Assembly (NCBI GenBank): GCA_022495005.1
Contig: JAGYXB010000657.1
Coordinates: 1 to 64,000, forward strand
Direction: 5' to 3'
Origin: Rhyacophila brunnea
Taxonomy: Eukaryota > Arthropoda > Insecta > Trichoptera > Rhyacophilidae
Length of the DNA: 64,000 nt
The notes under the pieces: model-generated
The model's database searches: none
Seen by the model: only the letters and a program-made list of their open reading frames with translations
Told to the model about the DNA's origin: nothing
Shown: piece by piece, positions 1 through 11,117 of the stretch
Layout: the number at the start of each line of letters is the position of its first letter
Position numbering within the stretch: the first letter of the stretch is position 1
Translations under genes and position numbers: made by a program

Positions 1-106
1 TTACAACTATGATAGTTTAATAATCTATATGACTTGAATATCTAAAGCAAATAATATTATTGTACACATGTTTATATTTTTTTGTATATTGTATTATAGT
101 AAATTG

Positions 107-539
107 CAGTGACGAGGGTGGGGGTTGCTAAGAATAGAAATTGCAGAAGTTGCTGGTTAGTTTTTTTTTAAAATCAATTTATCCATAATAGTTAATAATA
201 GTAGGTATGTTATGGGCGATTTCACAAAATAATACCCACTTTTTCAGTTATACTTATTAGTTTTCGTTGAATTAAGAATACATATTACTACAGATGGTTA
301 GTTTTTTAAAATTCATTAATCCTTGCCTAAACCAAAGCACAATATATAAAATATATTATAGATTTACGAATATTTTTATATACTATGGCTTTGTTTGCGC
401 AGGCTTTAATCGTGTTTTAAAAACTAACCAATACTATTTGCAATTTGTAGTCTTAGATCAATGAAAACAAATACGGGTGACTGACATGTTTAGTGTGAAC
501 TGTCAGATCTTAACAGTCTACACCCACCCTTCGCCATTG
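107..539. mobile_element. hAT-like MITE with perfect 8-bp target duplication
   Basis: The terminal inverted repeats begin CAGTGACGAGGGTGGG on the left and, read from the other strand, CAATGGCGAAGGGTGGG on the right. The element is flanked on both sides by GTAAATTG (99-106 and 540-547), a perfect 8-bp target-site duplication as expected for the hAT superfamily. No transposase remains inside, so this is a non-autonomous 433-bp element. Related ends occur near 31909, 32280, 47927 and 52079. Confidence 0.85.
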
Positions 540-841
540 GTAAATTGTGTAAAAATATTGCCTATATTTAAATAAAAGTAATAAGTAAAAACAGGTTAAA
601 TAGCAGTTAGTAGTTAACTATATTTGTTATTAAATTACTTCAATTTTAATATATGTTAACTAGTATAGCTCCAACCCCTGGCTACCTTCAGCCTGGCGTC
701 TGAATCCATATCCATCCGTTAAGTTCCGACATCCGTATATTACTATCTTAAAATTGAAGTGTATTAGGGAATGTTTCAGATCGATATTTACAAAAAAAGT
801 TAGTTTTTTAAGAGCTTTTAATAGCGTTCTATGGAGAAGCT

Positions 842-1039
842 GTGCTAGAGGTACCAAACCACCTCCACATTTTAATTGAATGTGTTGTAACCGCATTGTC
901 ACATAAAATAGGATACCTCGGTAAAATCAGTGTCTCGAAAGAAGTACAACTCTACCGCATGTTTGGGAAATGGAGATATATACATAATAATCATAATTCC
1001 CATCGAATGTCCTTGTCATGTCTCTTCAGCGATCCCTGA
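842..1039 (+). pseudogene. Possible LINE C-terminal fragment
   Basis: The + strand reading contains NHLHILIEC followed by a basic and hydrophobic stretch ending in YLGK. This resembles the cysteine/histidine motif near the end of Jockey/R1-type non-LTR reverse transcriptases, and compares with NHILWECP on the minus strand near 7120. The match is short, with no recognisable reverse-transcriptase core, so the call is tentative. The flanks (548-841 and 1040-1217) show nothing else recognisable. Confidence 0.22.
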
Positions 1040-1217
1040 ATTTCGCCTTCCGCGTTGTTGAAAGCTGAATAGTTAGAGAAATTTGACTTCATTTTCTGCA
1101 TGGACTATACAGATTTATGTAATGACAAAATGTGTGTAAAATGATGTTTGAAAAATGTAAAAATATTTATATATTATATTTTTTACTAATCATCTGTGAA
1201 TGGTATTTAAAGATTTT

Positions 1218-1762
1218 GGTTAGGCAAATTATGGCCGCCCTCATCCCAATATTTCCCTCCTACTTAAAATACAAATTATTGTCGCAAGTCCAGGCGCAAC
1301 TCAGTAACGAGTCATGAGTCGACCGTTATTAGTAAATAAACTTCAGTTACATCAAGACAACGTGCGCGTCAAGGCTTGTTACAGTTTCACCATCGATAAC
1401 GAGTTATTCAAAGCGCATACAGAGTGACTCAAAAAGTTAAGTGCAGGCCACGATCATGTACAGTGTAGCTGTCGTGAAAGCAATAATTTTTTTCGAGTAT
1501 CCGTGCATACTCATTAAATCAAACCACCTGCCAAGCCGTGTTACCGGCACAGTGTATGTCTCCTCATTTATCATATAAACCCAAGTGTACCGTGCGAGTG
1601 CCCACCAGGAGGTGAGGGTATGCACCAGGAACCAGCTTCAGCCAGACAGCTGAACATCATTAAGGTTAGTGTCTGGACTAACTCCCGTGTAACCGCCCCC
1701 CCCTCCTGTATCCACATCATACAATCATACAAAAATTACAGTCCACTAAAAAGCGTCGCCAG
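1218..1762 (+). repeat. GGTTGGGCCA-family interspersed repeat, copy 1
   Basis: This copy begins GGTTAGGCAAATTATGG, followed by CCGCCCTCATCCC, and ends near TTACAGTCCACTAAAAAGCG. Similar copies in the same orientation start at 4023, 9631, 10518, 24600 (5' truncated) and 61074 (3' truncated). The family is about 450-550 bp and moderately diverged. No coding frame is conserved between copies. Superfamily unknown. Confidence 0.75.
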
Positions 1763-2442
1763 ATTTATTTAAATATATAAGAATAGTAATAGATCTAATT
1801 AAATTTTGTATTATTTTTAATTGGCAGAGACACATATGAATACAACCAGTAATTTGTTTGTATGCAAAATTTATCCGTTATATAATTAATAGATAACTGT
1901 AAGTTTTTAAATAAAATTTAATTCAGACGTGACTTGTTTTGTATAATATAGTTTGATATAGATTATGTAATACCATAATATACTAAAGAAATATGTTTTA
2001 AAACAGTATTAGAGTTTTACAATGCAAAAACAAGTTTAGTTAATAATACACAGCAATGACTTACGAAGATATATTTTTTTATTATATTAACAGTTCGGTG
2101 TCTCCTAAAGAGATTAACAAAGTTTTATTTACGAAAAATGGAAGCAATTTTAAATAAAATATTTATAAGTTTTTTTTTTGACAAGCTTTATAAACTTTAT
2201 ATTATTTTATACATGGCCGAGGGCGGTCCCTGGTGGCTCGATACAGCATCAGTACGGCAAAGCTCGGTACCTACGTTTTTCTATGTGACGAGATTAATAC
2301 CTATGGGGTTGTTTATGTATCTCCATGGTTACGCAAATTACACCACTTTTCCCAGAAGTAATAACTATAGCATGTCTGTTGGATCTACATTATATAAAAT
2401 AAGGTAGTGACGAATGGTGACTATTGAAGGAAGTTAACGGCC
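1763..2442. other. AT-rich interval, nothing recognised
   Basis: The interval holds an 89-codon open frame (2138-2407, +) starting at an ATG and containing GGPWWLDTASVRQSS. I recognise no family in it and it has no partner copy in the window, so I do not call it a gene. Confidence 0.4.
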
Positions 2443-2960
2443 GACAGGCTCAGTGTAGGTCACAATGAAGATTTTATGCTATTTTCAGAGCATAACCCTG
2501 AACATTCCTTATACGTTGTAGATAATCTATTTATAAAATTTTAAAGCCTTTTTATTCTTTATATTTATTTTAAACAGTTGATGACTGCATAAAGTATTTT
2601 TATTACATAAAATCTAGGGGCGGCAGGTTATATGAAAGTATGGTGAAGCCGGCTAGTATGGCGAAAAAGTATGGTGGGGCGGGCTGGTAATCAATTTGTG
2701 GCAAAATTTGAATGTTAACATTATATTATATGGGTATATTATAATGACGAAAGTAAATCCTCTGTGATGCCCTGAATTTTTTTTATCGCGTCGCTATTTT
2801 TCTTAAGTTATCGGCTATTGTTGGCCTGTTTCATTCAGCTGTATGAGAAAGCCGATTCCTTGCCCCTCTTTTAATTTAATACCTCTATGCATAAAATAGT
2901 ATTCTTTTAAACCTCTCGCTCTAATGTTTTAGAATATAGTCATATTTCAGTACATCCATG
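2443..2960 (+). repeat. GCTCAG/AACGTTGTAGATAAT family, copy 1, with an internal insertion
   Basis: It shares the block running from GGCTCAGTGTAGGTCA through ACGTTGTAGATAATCTATTT to a stretch ending ACATAAAAT with copies at 29345 and 63806. In the 63.8-kb copy ACATAAAAT is followed directly by AATGTTTTAGAATATAG. Here those two blocks are separated by about 300 bp (roughly 2614-2925) starting GGGGCGGCAGG, which I infer to be a later insertion. Confidence 0.65.
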
Positions 2961-3834
2961 TGCAGTGGTGTTAAGATTTTTTATATTTATTAATTTTTTA
3001 TTAATTTTTTGACGCATTTATAAAACCATTAGTATAATTTATTACGAGATAATTTTTGTAAAATATTCACGATAAAAAATTATATTATTAATCTCTGTGA
3101 TCCCAAATTTGACAAGAATTAGGCATTTTATTATTCAAAAAATGGGCAAGATTTACACATTTAAAGATAATTTTAAAGATACTGATTATAAGCTATGTTT
3201 TTGACCATTCAATTAAAATTATTAACCCATTAAATGACGGAAGGTACTAGTTTGGCGATACTAAGTAGGCCTTGAATTTCTATGAAAAAAAATGTAGTTG
3301 TGCTTCGGTTAAGTATTTTACCATGATTCCATAAGATGGTAGGTACCTTATCTATGAACAATATATTAAATTATTTAAAACAATTATCCGGGACTAGTAT
3401 AAATAATGAGGCTAGTGTAAAGGACAGCGTGTATACACGCTAATTTTCTATAGCCGGCCTTGTGTGCACGGAATTGTAAAGCATATTATTAAAAGTTAAA
3501 ATTTGTTACCTACACTAAACTTCTCTTACCTCAAAAATGTTTTAGTGCCTAGTTGCTACGGGCCGTCCGACCTGGTCGCCAAAAAAAAAACTATAATGGT
3601 TTTTTAAAAAAATGCGGCGTCTTATTGCGTATGTTCGTAGTGTTTAAACTTTGTTTTACAATATACCTATGTAAATCAATTAGAATCATTTATTTATGTT
3701 AATTCTCCGCGCTCCTCTCCCCCACAGGCACTTTTATTAGAAAGAATCTGTATACTCCGTCAAAGCACACTTGAGTGCGTGGTCACATCAGTCTTGGGCA
3801 TATGCTCCTGAGATATTTCCAAGCGTAAAAAACT
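2961..3834. other. AT-rich interval with a perfect 16-bp palindrome
   Basis: No gene or repeat copy is recognised. AGCGTGTATACACGCT at 3426-3441 is a perfect palindrome. A short A-run after GACCTGGTCGCC (about 3568-3590) may be the tail of an unrecognised retroposon. Confidence 0.4.
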
Positions 3835-3905
3835 GCTGATGGTTCACATCGAACGTAGGGCTTCGCGATACGCTCAATTAAGACCGAGTATGGTGGGGGA
3901 GGGTT
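3835..3905 (-). repeat. Short dispersed repeat, inverted partner at 6690-6760
   Basis: The minus strand reads ACCATACTCGGTCTTAATTG then AGCGTATC. The + strand at about 6696-6730 reads ACCATACTCGGTCTTAATCG then AGCGTATC. Both translate as PYSVLIERI in one frame. Origin unknown. Confidence 0.45.
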
Positions 3906-4022
3906 GGTTTGAAGGTAAATATTAGGTAGTGCCCAGTAGAAATTTTTGAGATATAGATAGAATGTATGAAGTATGAGGAATAATACGTCAACCAATAAAA
4001 TGCTATATATTAATATATATAA

Positions 4023-4522
4023 GGTTGGGCCAATTATGGTGGCACTCATTCCTTTCTCCTACTTATCTTAAATCTTCAGATATTGTTGTAAGTCAGCGGT
4101 TACGGGTCATGAGTTGACCGTGATTGCAAGTTTCATCCAGTTTAGAGACAGCCGACGTGCCTAGGCTTGTTAAAGCTAAGACTCTATCGCACCATATCTG
4201 ATACGATACGACCGAGGTCGCGTTAACCACAGAATGACTCATCTAAAATACATCTGTTCAACCCTCGTTGCACCAAATCTGAAAAAAATCCAAAACGTTT
4301 CGTCTACCATCCATCCTAAATTTGTCATCATCATTTATCCCAAAACCCAAATGATACCGTGATAGTGACATTCCGAACCACCCGTTTACCAGTGCGTGAG
4401 TGCTTGAATCCCGAACCAGCTCCAGCGCACGCTAGCCCTCTCAACATCAAAGGTTAGTGTCTGGTATCCTGTTCAAGCCCCCTCCCCATGATCCGTAATT
4501 CACTGCAAAAAGCGCAGCCATT
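4023..4522 (+). repeat. GGTTGGGCCA-family interspersed repeat, copy 2
   Basis: It begins GGTTGGGCCAATTATGG and ends near AAAAAGCGCAGCC. It shares the internal blocks GGGTCATGAGTTGACCGTGA and GACAGCCGACGTG with the copy at 61074. Confidence 0.75.
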
Positions 4523-5340
4523 ATACTGAAAGCTAATTGAATATTACTATAAATTGAGTCGTGTAGTATCAAAAGTAGAACTGTCGCAAATATATCGAAA
4601 TTTAATTAAGAATGCCAAATAATTATACTTCTGACCATAATGTACGACTAGCAATATAATATTCGAATCAAAATCATATCTGTGTGGTATAAAATTGTGA
4701 TGGAAAATAGGGCTTGGTATCAAAATTAGAACTGTATTTTACTTTGGAAACAAAAGTAGAACTGTTGAATTTGAATTGAATTTCTAATTTCTAAATGTAG
4801 AAACATATTTCATGCTGTTATAACACTAAAAAACCCGACAAAACGTTTTTCGTCATTTTCTCGAAATGATGAATAACGCACAGATCTACTTTTGATACTA
4901 TACGACTCAATTGACAAAGTTTGAAGGAAATTTTCTCAAAAAATAATAAGTATATATTTTTAAAATTATGTAATAGCTCGTTATTCAAAAATAAAAAAAA
5001 AACAATAAAGCGACTTTGTATTGTCAAAGTATCCTTTACTGAATAAACGTTTTAAAGAGCCTACTTACATAGATTACTTACATAAATTGCGTCATATTAT
5101 AATACAATATTATTACGCAATTTCAAAACTAAATTATTTAAAAAAAATTATATATATAAAAAACAAGGCATTTAATCAATTCATTTAGTTGTCCACTATT
5201 TCTGAGCCGCTTATAATGTCGTGTAAATCTTGGGTCTGGCAAATACACATTGTCTTTTAATATGTACTTGAAGAGTATGAACTCTATAGGTAAGATAGAG
5301 CAAGTGTCTTTAATAATATCCAAAAAAATCAATAAAAACC
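4523..5340. other. AT-rich interval, nothing recognised
   Basis: No family member, conserved frame or RNA gene was found. GTATCAAAA(A/G)TAGAACTGT recurs near 4567 and 4718, and a related inverted version lies near 4887, so a small local repeat may be present. Confidence 0.35.
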
Positions 5341-5349
5341 TACTTTAAA

Positions 5350-5870
5350 TGTGGTTATCCTCGGATGTTTTTTTTTCCAGTTATCTACCACAGCCTTCCT
5401 ACCTTCAATAGATACCCTTACTAACTGTTGGGTAGCAATAACTATCCGGATTTCTCTGAAATGTTGTCTACAACACTGTACGACTAACGATACGATTTAT
5501 ATCCGCTGTTACTTACCTGTCTTATCGACTTCCTGCTGTTTAAAATCAGGTGAAAGATTGGGCGCGTTTACACGTGGTCAAAAAAAAGCTTTGTTTATTG
5601 CTTGCGTTACGTGATGCGATGTTTATTACAGACATATATACGCCAGCGATTTGCATATCCAACTACCAAGAAGCTCCGATAAAATTAGCTGTTTACATTG
5701 CGAGCGACTAGCATGTTTAGTGTGCCCGGTCATGCGAGCGACACGCCACGCGGAATGGTGAAAAGGGGTGGTTTGTTTTGTCCGATAAACCAGCGGATCC
5801 CAGACTATATAATGCGGGTACTGGCGATTGCCCATTCCATATTTCACGGATCATGAGCGCATTATTTAAA
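5350..5870. promoter_or_regulatory. Candidate unique, CpG-containing region with a TATA-like box
   Basis: Base composition is more balanced than the surroundings and no window repeat maps here. GACTATATAATGCGGG near 5800 is a good TATA-box match. No start codon leading into a recognisable protein follows, so promoter function is only a possibility. Confidence 0.2.
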
Positions 5871-6590
5871 TTCAAATTAGAAACGGTAATTATACATATC
5901 CTTCAATTTAGAAAGTTCTCAAACAACAACATAGTGTGCTTACAACAAATTTAATGAAAATATGTTCTCAAGCTTTTTTTTCATTTTTTTCTTCAGGTCC
6001 CATCACTTATTACTAAATACTATAACTAGACCACATAATCATGGCGTTTATCAAAATTGGGTGGGTTCGCAAGTTGTCGGTCAGTTATGAAAACGGTAGC
6101 CCGTATTACACGTAGCATAAGATAACTTTCAATATGAATTATTAAATTACTTACAATACAAATCGCGCATTACTACGACATTTCACCTGATTCACTGTTC
6201 TGTTCTGAAAATAATAATCATTGCTATTATCCGACTCTGCACTAATGTTTATTATCAAGTTTTCCATAATATGTGTGTCTATTCCTTTAATTACTTACCC
6301 TATAAGAATCTTATCCCTAGAAGAATTTTACATTTATTCGGAGTAAATAATAATTAAGGAATAACCAATCAAAAATGTTATGTTATGTCATATCTATCGT
6401 TTCTTTGCCTGCATTACTCTCTGAATGGTGCTAATAGGTACGCCAGTTGCTTCGTTTGCCGGCAATAATAATAAAAAAAAAATATATATAAAAATATTAT
6501 ATTTCAAATTCCGGGGTAATGTTCCGAAGTCAAAATGATTACCTATCTTCATTTGCTATTACATAATATTTGGAATAGGACTTATATAAA
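5871..6590. other. AT-rich interval, nothing recognised
   Basis: No motif, repeat copy or credible coding frame was found. Confidence 0.4.
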
Positions 6591-6954
6591 ATTGTGTGTC
6601 TCTCTTTAGTGGAGGCGTACCTACTAAGTTTTCTGCCAGATCGCCCTATCCAGCGTCATAAAAGGTTATTGAAGTTAATCCCTCCAAACCAAACCTGCCC
6701 CGCACCATACTCGGTCTTAATCGAGCGTATCACGGAACACTACAGTGGAATCTATGACTGGGAATGTCCTGGGAGAAGATACCCAAGACTAAGGTTGCTA
6801 CGCTCTAAGTGAGCTCTGACTGAGTTTAAAGAACTTACTTTAATGTAAAGTGCCGGGGAAAGAAGAGCACAAGAAAATTACAAAAATAAAAAGAATTTAA
6901 GGTATATTATGTAATAAAACAAAAAAACGAAACTAATCATACTGACAGCAAAAC

Positions 6955-7200
6955 TTATGTGAAGAGATCTTCACGTCCGCAGTAAGACGTCGTCAAATTT
7001 TTAAAAGAAAGATAATTGGCCTTTGTAGCAATCAAGTCGGATGGCCCGATGGGCCCAACAGCTGGTTGGATCGACGTAAGCATCTTTTCCCTTTCGGAGC
7101 ACATTCTCGGACATTCCCAGAGGATGTGGTTGGCATCCTGTATTTCCCCTCTACATGGACATGTCGTAAAAGGTTTGTAACAAATAGACATATTATACAT
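6955..7200 (-). pseudogene. Jockey/R1-type LINE ORF2 C-terminal fragment
   Basis: The minus-strand frame contains CPCRGEIQDANHILWECPRM, the cysteine-histidine motif typical after the reverse-transcriptase domain of Jockey/R1-like non-LTR retrotransposons, and ends SYCGREDLFT before the stop. A second copy of this ending lies at 39060-39150 (minus), reading SYCQREYLLT before its stop. Only the last 80 or so residues remain, with no RT core. This is a 5'-truncated remnant, normal for LINEs. Confidence 0.6.
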
Positions 7201-7202
7201 AA

Positions 7203-7277
7203 GACAACACTACGTACAAAACCAAGAGGAGTGGAACCAGTTCGGAGAAGCCTTCACTTAGCAGTAGATATATTGTA
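7203..7277 (+). pseudogene. RTE-type LINE 3' end scrap
   Basis: The + strand reads EEWNQFGEAFT then stops, matching the C-terminal WNQLGEAFIQQWID ending of the RTE-like fragment at 48950. Two in-frame stops show decay. It abuts the minus-strand LINE scrap to its left. Confidence 0.5.
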
Positions 7278-7867
7278 AAGTTATTAGTGTTGATGTAATA
7301 ATATAATAAGTAAAATAATATAAGTTGTGTTGTTGTTTGAAGCAGGTTTAATATTTTTTTTATTGATGTTCTCTTTTGAATTCAACAGCATATTGAACAG
7401 TACTTTGAATACCACTGCCAAAGTTTTAGGGGTGAAACGGTTGGGGGTGATTTTTAGTTCCGGTTATTTGTAGGTACATTCAAATTATAAGTTCGTTAGC
7501 TTAAAGTCGATTTAAAAAAAAACATTAGTCAAGTGAATTAATTTTATACTACGTTCTCCATTGTTCGATACACGAAATTTAGTGATACATGAAATATTCA
7601 TAGGCGTTCAAAAAAGCTCGGTTAAGTACTTTTTCGGCCTTATGAAATGTTCAATGGGATTTTTCCATTTTTTTATCAAACGTTTATTTAAACGGAAACA
7701 AGTTATAATGAGAAAAACAGTTCATTATTTTTTTCACTTTGGTAAAAAGATCCTCTAGTATTACCGGCTTAAGTGCCGGATTTGCAGTATTTTTCTTTCA
7801 ATTAACGTATCCTTGGTAAATGAAAATAAGAAAGCTTTTTTTTAAATGAGTGTTTACATAGTAACTG
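7278..7867. other. AT-rich interval, nothing recognised
   Basis: No element boundary, conserved protein or RNA gene was recognised. Confidence 0.35.
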
Positions 7868-8364
7868 ATATTACCACGTTTTTATTAGCTCGTATTCTTG
7901 TTTGTCCAGTACAGATTTTTTCTTGAGTCCAGTATAATTATTTTCTTGTTTGTCCAAGATTTGTATTGGACGATTGAAGATTTTTAACTAACTTCCCGAC
8001 TAACTAGACATTTGAAAGTTTTAGAATATATCAGAACAGGATGCCAATGCTTTCTTTTAATACTTTTAGACATTTCAAAGCAGAATTGAATTCATTTTCA
8101 GTTAATTCTGTTTTGTATGGAAAGTTATTATTGTTCGTTGCTAAGGGGGTCCTAGCAAATAAATTATTAACATATACGTGCGTTACTATGGAAATCAATA
8201 TGAAATGTCAAAATGACATTTCAGTATTCTATATTTATTCAGTATTTCTATCAAATATAATAAAAAGTTTTTATTAATACATAGAATTGTCAAGTTTATA
8301 ATATGATTCAACAGAAAATTTAAAAACGTGGTATATTAAAAATTATTTTTATCTTGTAATTATT
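7868..8364 (+). repeat. ACAACG-family element, copy 1 of 8
   Basis: The family consensus starts near TTTTACAACGTTTTTATTAG, passes GACTAGCTAGACATTTGAAA, CACGATGCCAATGCATT and CAAAATGACATTTCAGTATT, and ends TATAAAAAGTTCTTTTTATC then TTGTAATTATT. This copy starts TTACCACGTTTTTATTAG and ends TTTTTATCTTGTAATTATT. No open frame is shared across copies. Near the 3' end ATAAAAAG-TT-CTTTTTAT forms a hairpin followed by CTTG, which recalls a Helitron-like terminus. It could equally be a TIR element, because ACAACGTTTTTA recurs inverted near the right end. Confidence 0.75.
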
Positions 8365-8816
8365 TATATCATGATTTTATTGAGGATAAAAAAGGAGAAC
8401 AGTATAATTGTTTTTCCACAATTAATTAGACAATTTTCACAAAGTGTTGACAATATTTATAAAACGAGAAATTTGCGTCGAAAATGGATGGTTTCACAAA
8501 TTATCGACAACTTTCAAATTGTAAATTTTGACTATGGAAAGAAATAGTTGTCATTTGTCAATAGATTATTGTAACACTCAAAAATGACTAGGTGTCTCAG
8601 AGGAAAACATATTTTACTCTTCTCCGTGGTTAAAATTAATTAAAATATTATTTTGACATGAGTATACTTAATAGAACTGTAAATATTATGTTTGCGTCAA
8701 TATTGTTAAAAAACTCCTACCAAATATTCCATAATATACCTTCCAAATCATTTATGTCACCCAAGCATTTTTATAAAATATTCAGTTACAATTTAACTGA
8801 ATCATAAACTCTGCGT
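8365..8816. other. AT-rich interval, nothing recognised
   Basis: Only AT-rich sequence is seen. GTTGACAATATTTATAAAA-like stretches resemble those inside the ACAACG copy at 62958, so part may be decayed element sequence. Confidence 0.3.
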
Positions 8817-9239
8817 ATGGTACCTTGTTATGTGCTCTCAATTCTTTTCTATGGTATGGAAGTATGGAAGCTAAACCAAGAGATGTCACGGAGACTTGAA
8901 GCTTTCGAGAAGTGGCTATATAGACGCATCCTCAAAATTCCTTGGACCGACCTGGTGACAGATGTTGAAGTTCTCAATCGAATGGAGAAGGACCTAGAAG
9001 TTCTACGTGGTATGAAAACCAGGAAACTACAGTACCTCGGCCACATTATGAGAGGACAAAAATGCAGCATTCCCCAACTTGTCATTCAAGGAAAGATCAA
9101 TGGGAAGCGTAGCAGAGGACGGCGCCGCATTTCGTGGCTTAAGAATCTCCGTGATTGGTACGAGTGCAGCTCCACTGAACTGTTCCGGGTAGCAGACGAC
9201 AAAGATAAGATCGCCTTGATGATGGCCAACCTCCGCTAG
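8817..9239 (+). pseudogene. RTE/CR1-type LINE reverse transcriptase, C-terminal 140 residues
   Basis: The frame carries LFYGMEVWKLNQEMSRRLEA, then KWLYRRILKIPW, KLQYLGHIMRG, GKRSRGRRRISWLKNLRDW, and stops after MMANLR. These are the thumb and C-terminal signatures of insect endonuclease-reverse transcriptase retrotransposons (YGxExW, LEAFE.W.YRR, YLGHIMRG, GRR..SWL..L). The reverse-transcriptase palm and the endonuclease are absent: a 5'-truncated copy, though its remaining frame is intact. A second copy is at 25918-26293 and a heavily decayed third at 51175-51365. Confidence 0.8.
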
Positions 9240-9630
9240 GGGATGGCACAATAAGAAGAAGAATAAACTCATTAACAATTAGCAAAAAAAAAGTACAAGG
9301 TGACTCGTCGCGAGAGTGAAATACATAAAAATAATATAAAGTAGTGTACGAGCACGTGACCCGGGATCCAAAAAGCCATTAGTTCGACCATCAAAAAGGC
9401 TAGTGCCTGGACTACTTAACTTCTCTGTATTCACTATTCTCAAAAAAACTTAAATTTATTCAAATATAGTCCACTCAAAATTATTGCTCTATTATATTTA
9501 TTATAACTGTATAAAATAGGTAAAACAAAAATAATAAACAATTAAAATATAAAATTTGATGAAATGTTATAAGTTAGTATTATATAGATAGAGCATACAT
9601 GGTATTTTGTATGTCTATTATATACTTAAT
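9240..9630. other. LINE 3' flank and AT-rich sequence
   Basis: Immediately after the stop, GGGATGGCACAATAAGAAGA matches the 3' tail of the copy ending at 26293 (GGGATGAAAATTAAGAAGA). Beyond that nothing is recognised. Confidence 0.4.
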
Positions 9631-10112
9631 GGTTGGGCCAATTATGGTCGCCCTCATCCCTATATTTCCCTCCTACCGCAAATCCTCAGTTATTGTCGCA
9701 AGTCCAGGTGCAACTTAGTTATGGGTCAACAGTTGACCGTGACTGAAATTAGATACCTCAAGATACCGGGCGCGTCTAGGCTCGTTAATTCTACACCGTC
9801 TCGAGTAATTCAAATCCCATACAGACTGATTCAAAAGTTATTTTTAGATCACGGTCGGGTTAACTTGATATAGTGATACCGGCTCTTGTCATTCATCAAC
9901 CGTACACTTATAACCTGAACCATTTCTGAGCGTCAAGTGCCGCGTACCGGGTGACCATACAAGCAATACCGCGTGAGTGATAGTGCAACCATACAGCCTC
10001 AACAGCATAAAGGTCAGTACCTGACCCCCCCACCCCCCACCCCCAGGGACATATCCATCATCAAAATCATTCCAACAAAATCAATTACATTACACTTTAA
10101 AAAGCGCAACCA
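9631..10112 (+). repeat. GGTTGGGCCA-family interspersed repeat, copy 3
   Basis: It begins GGTTGGGCCAATTATGGTCG and ends near TTTAAAAAGCGCAACCACC. It carries a poly-C/AC tract near 10024-10043, at the same place as C-runs in copies 1, 2 and the 24.6-kb copy. Confidence 0.8.
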
Positions 10113-10194
10113 CCTAATATTATATCTGAATATAATATGTACAATAATTTCAAATGATTATTTTCCGACTGCCTTTCTACAAGGCATGCTTACT

Positions 10195-10517
10195 TTTCAC
10201 TTTGTTGAATCTCGTAGGTCTCTTCTGCTCTTGAAACACTTTTGCCTGTTATCGCAGAGATGGTTTCCAATCCTGGTGTCCTAATGAATTTGAATTTACA
10301 TGCACCCGTCAATCACCTACGTAGTCGCAGCCATGATTTATTCTAGATTTGAACCGTTTCCTCGTGTACCTCGGGCACCATTAGCAAAGAGTACAAGACT
10401 AGTCAATGCGCTCCCCAAAGATGTAGACATTTTCGGTGACATGCTATGTATTTTGTATTCCAAATTTTATTTTTCTGTACAAAATTGTACGTATGTTTTT
10501 TTTATTTATCATTATTT
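10195..10517 (+). pseudogene. LINE ORF2 C-terminal fragment, interrupted by the next repeat
   Basis: The frame at about 10318-10443 reads RVPRAPLAKSTRLVNALPKD then VDIFGD, fitting the terminal basic/STRLVN/DIF motif found at the end of insect Jockey-like LINEs (compare SDIDIFHP at 17940). The matching 3' UTR motif, a GTTGTGCACTTCTTGGATTT block followed by an AAATAAATAAATAAATA tail, lies at 11040-11117 on the far side of the GGTTGGGCCA copy. The LINE therefore seems to have been split by that insertion. Confidence 0.45.
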
Positions 10518-10976
10518 GGTTGGGCCATAAATGTTCCCATTCCACTCCTTATCTCCTCACCCACCTCCTAATCCCCAGTGCTATTGTTACCAGATATTCA
10601 ATAAGCAATTATGCGTCATGAGAGACCGTGTTGCAAAGAGACATTCAGTTGCATCTCGACAGCGGACGCGTGCGGGCTTCTAATAGCTTTCCATCGCTTA
10701 AATAATTGACTCAATAAATACAAACTGATTCATATTCTATCATCATCATCCATACACTCTCATATATAATCCATAAAACTGTGTCACAAAGTGCGTGAGT
10801 GTACGAACCGGGTGACCCAAAACAACAATACCGCGCGAGCGAAAGTTGAAACCAGACCACGGAACCATCATACATCATCACAGAGGTCAGTGTCTGCCAC
10901 TCCATCGCCCCCATCCCTAGATCCAACCTCATCTTCCCTTAAAATAATTACAGTCCACTTAAAAAGCTAAACCATT
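10518..10976 (+). repeat. GGTTGGGCCA-family interspersed repeat, copy 4 (nested)
   Basis: It begins GGTTGGGCCATAAATG and ends near CAGTCCACTTAAAAAGC. Copies 3 and 4 lie in tandem orientation about 400 bp apart. Copy 4 sits between the coding end and the 3' tail of a LINE, which implies insertion into that LINE. Confidence 0.75.
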
Positions 10977-11037
10977 ATTATTATTTTATATTTTCTCTTC
11001 TTGTCTATAGTGAGGGTAATATTTATTATAATGTAAA

Positions 11038-11117
11038 TCTCATGTTGTGCACTTCTTGGATTTAGATTTGATATGTCCACAATGTTTTCTTTTCTTTTCT
11101 TAAATAAATAAATAAAT
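11038..11117 (+). repeat. LINE 3' tail
   Basis: CATGTTGTGCACTTCTTGGA, later GTCCACAATG and an AAATAAATAAATAAATA tail, match the 3' tails at 18165-18232, 19255-19315, 54960-55015 and, inverted, 33735-33815. Confidence 0.5.

Noticed and set aside
2138..2407. 89-codon open frame starting at ATG
   Set aside because: No recognisable domain, no second copy, no splice or promoter context; such frames arise by chance in AT-rich DNA.
3835..6760. Conserved coding peptide PYSVLIERI in two places
   Set aside because: The nucleotide match covers about 35 bases only, and flanking translation is unrelated; better treated as a short dispersed repeat.
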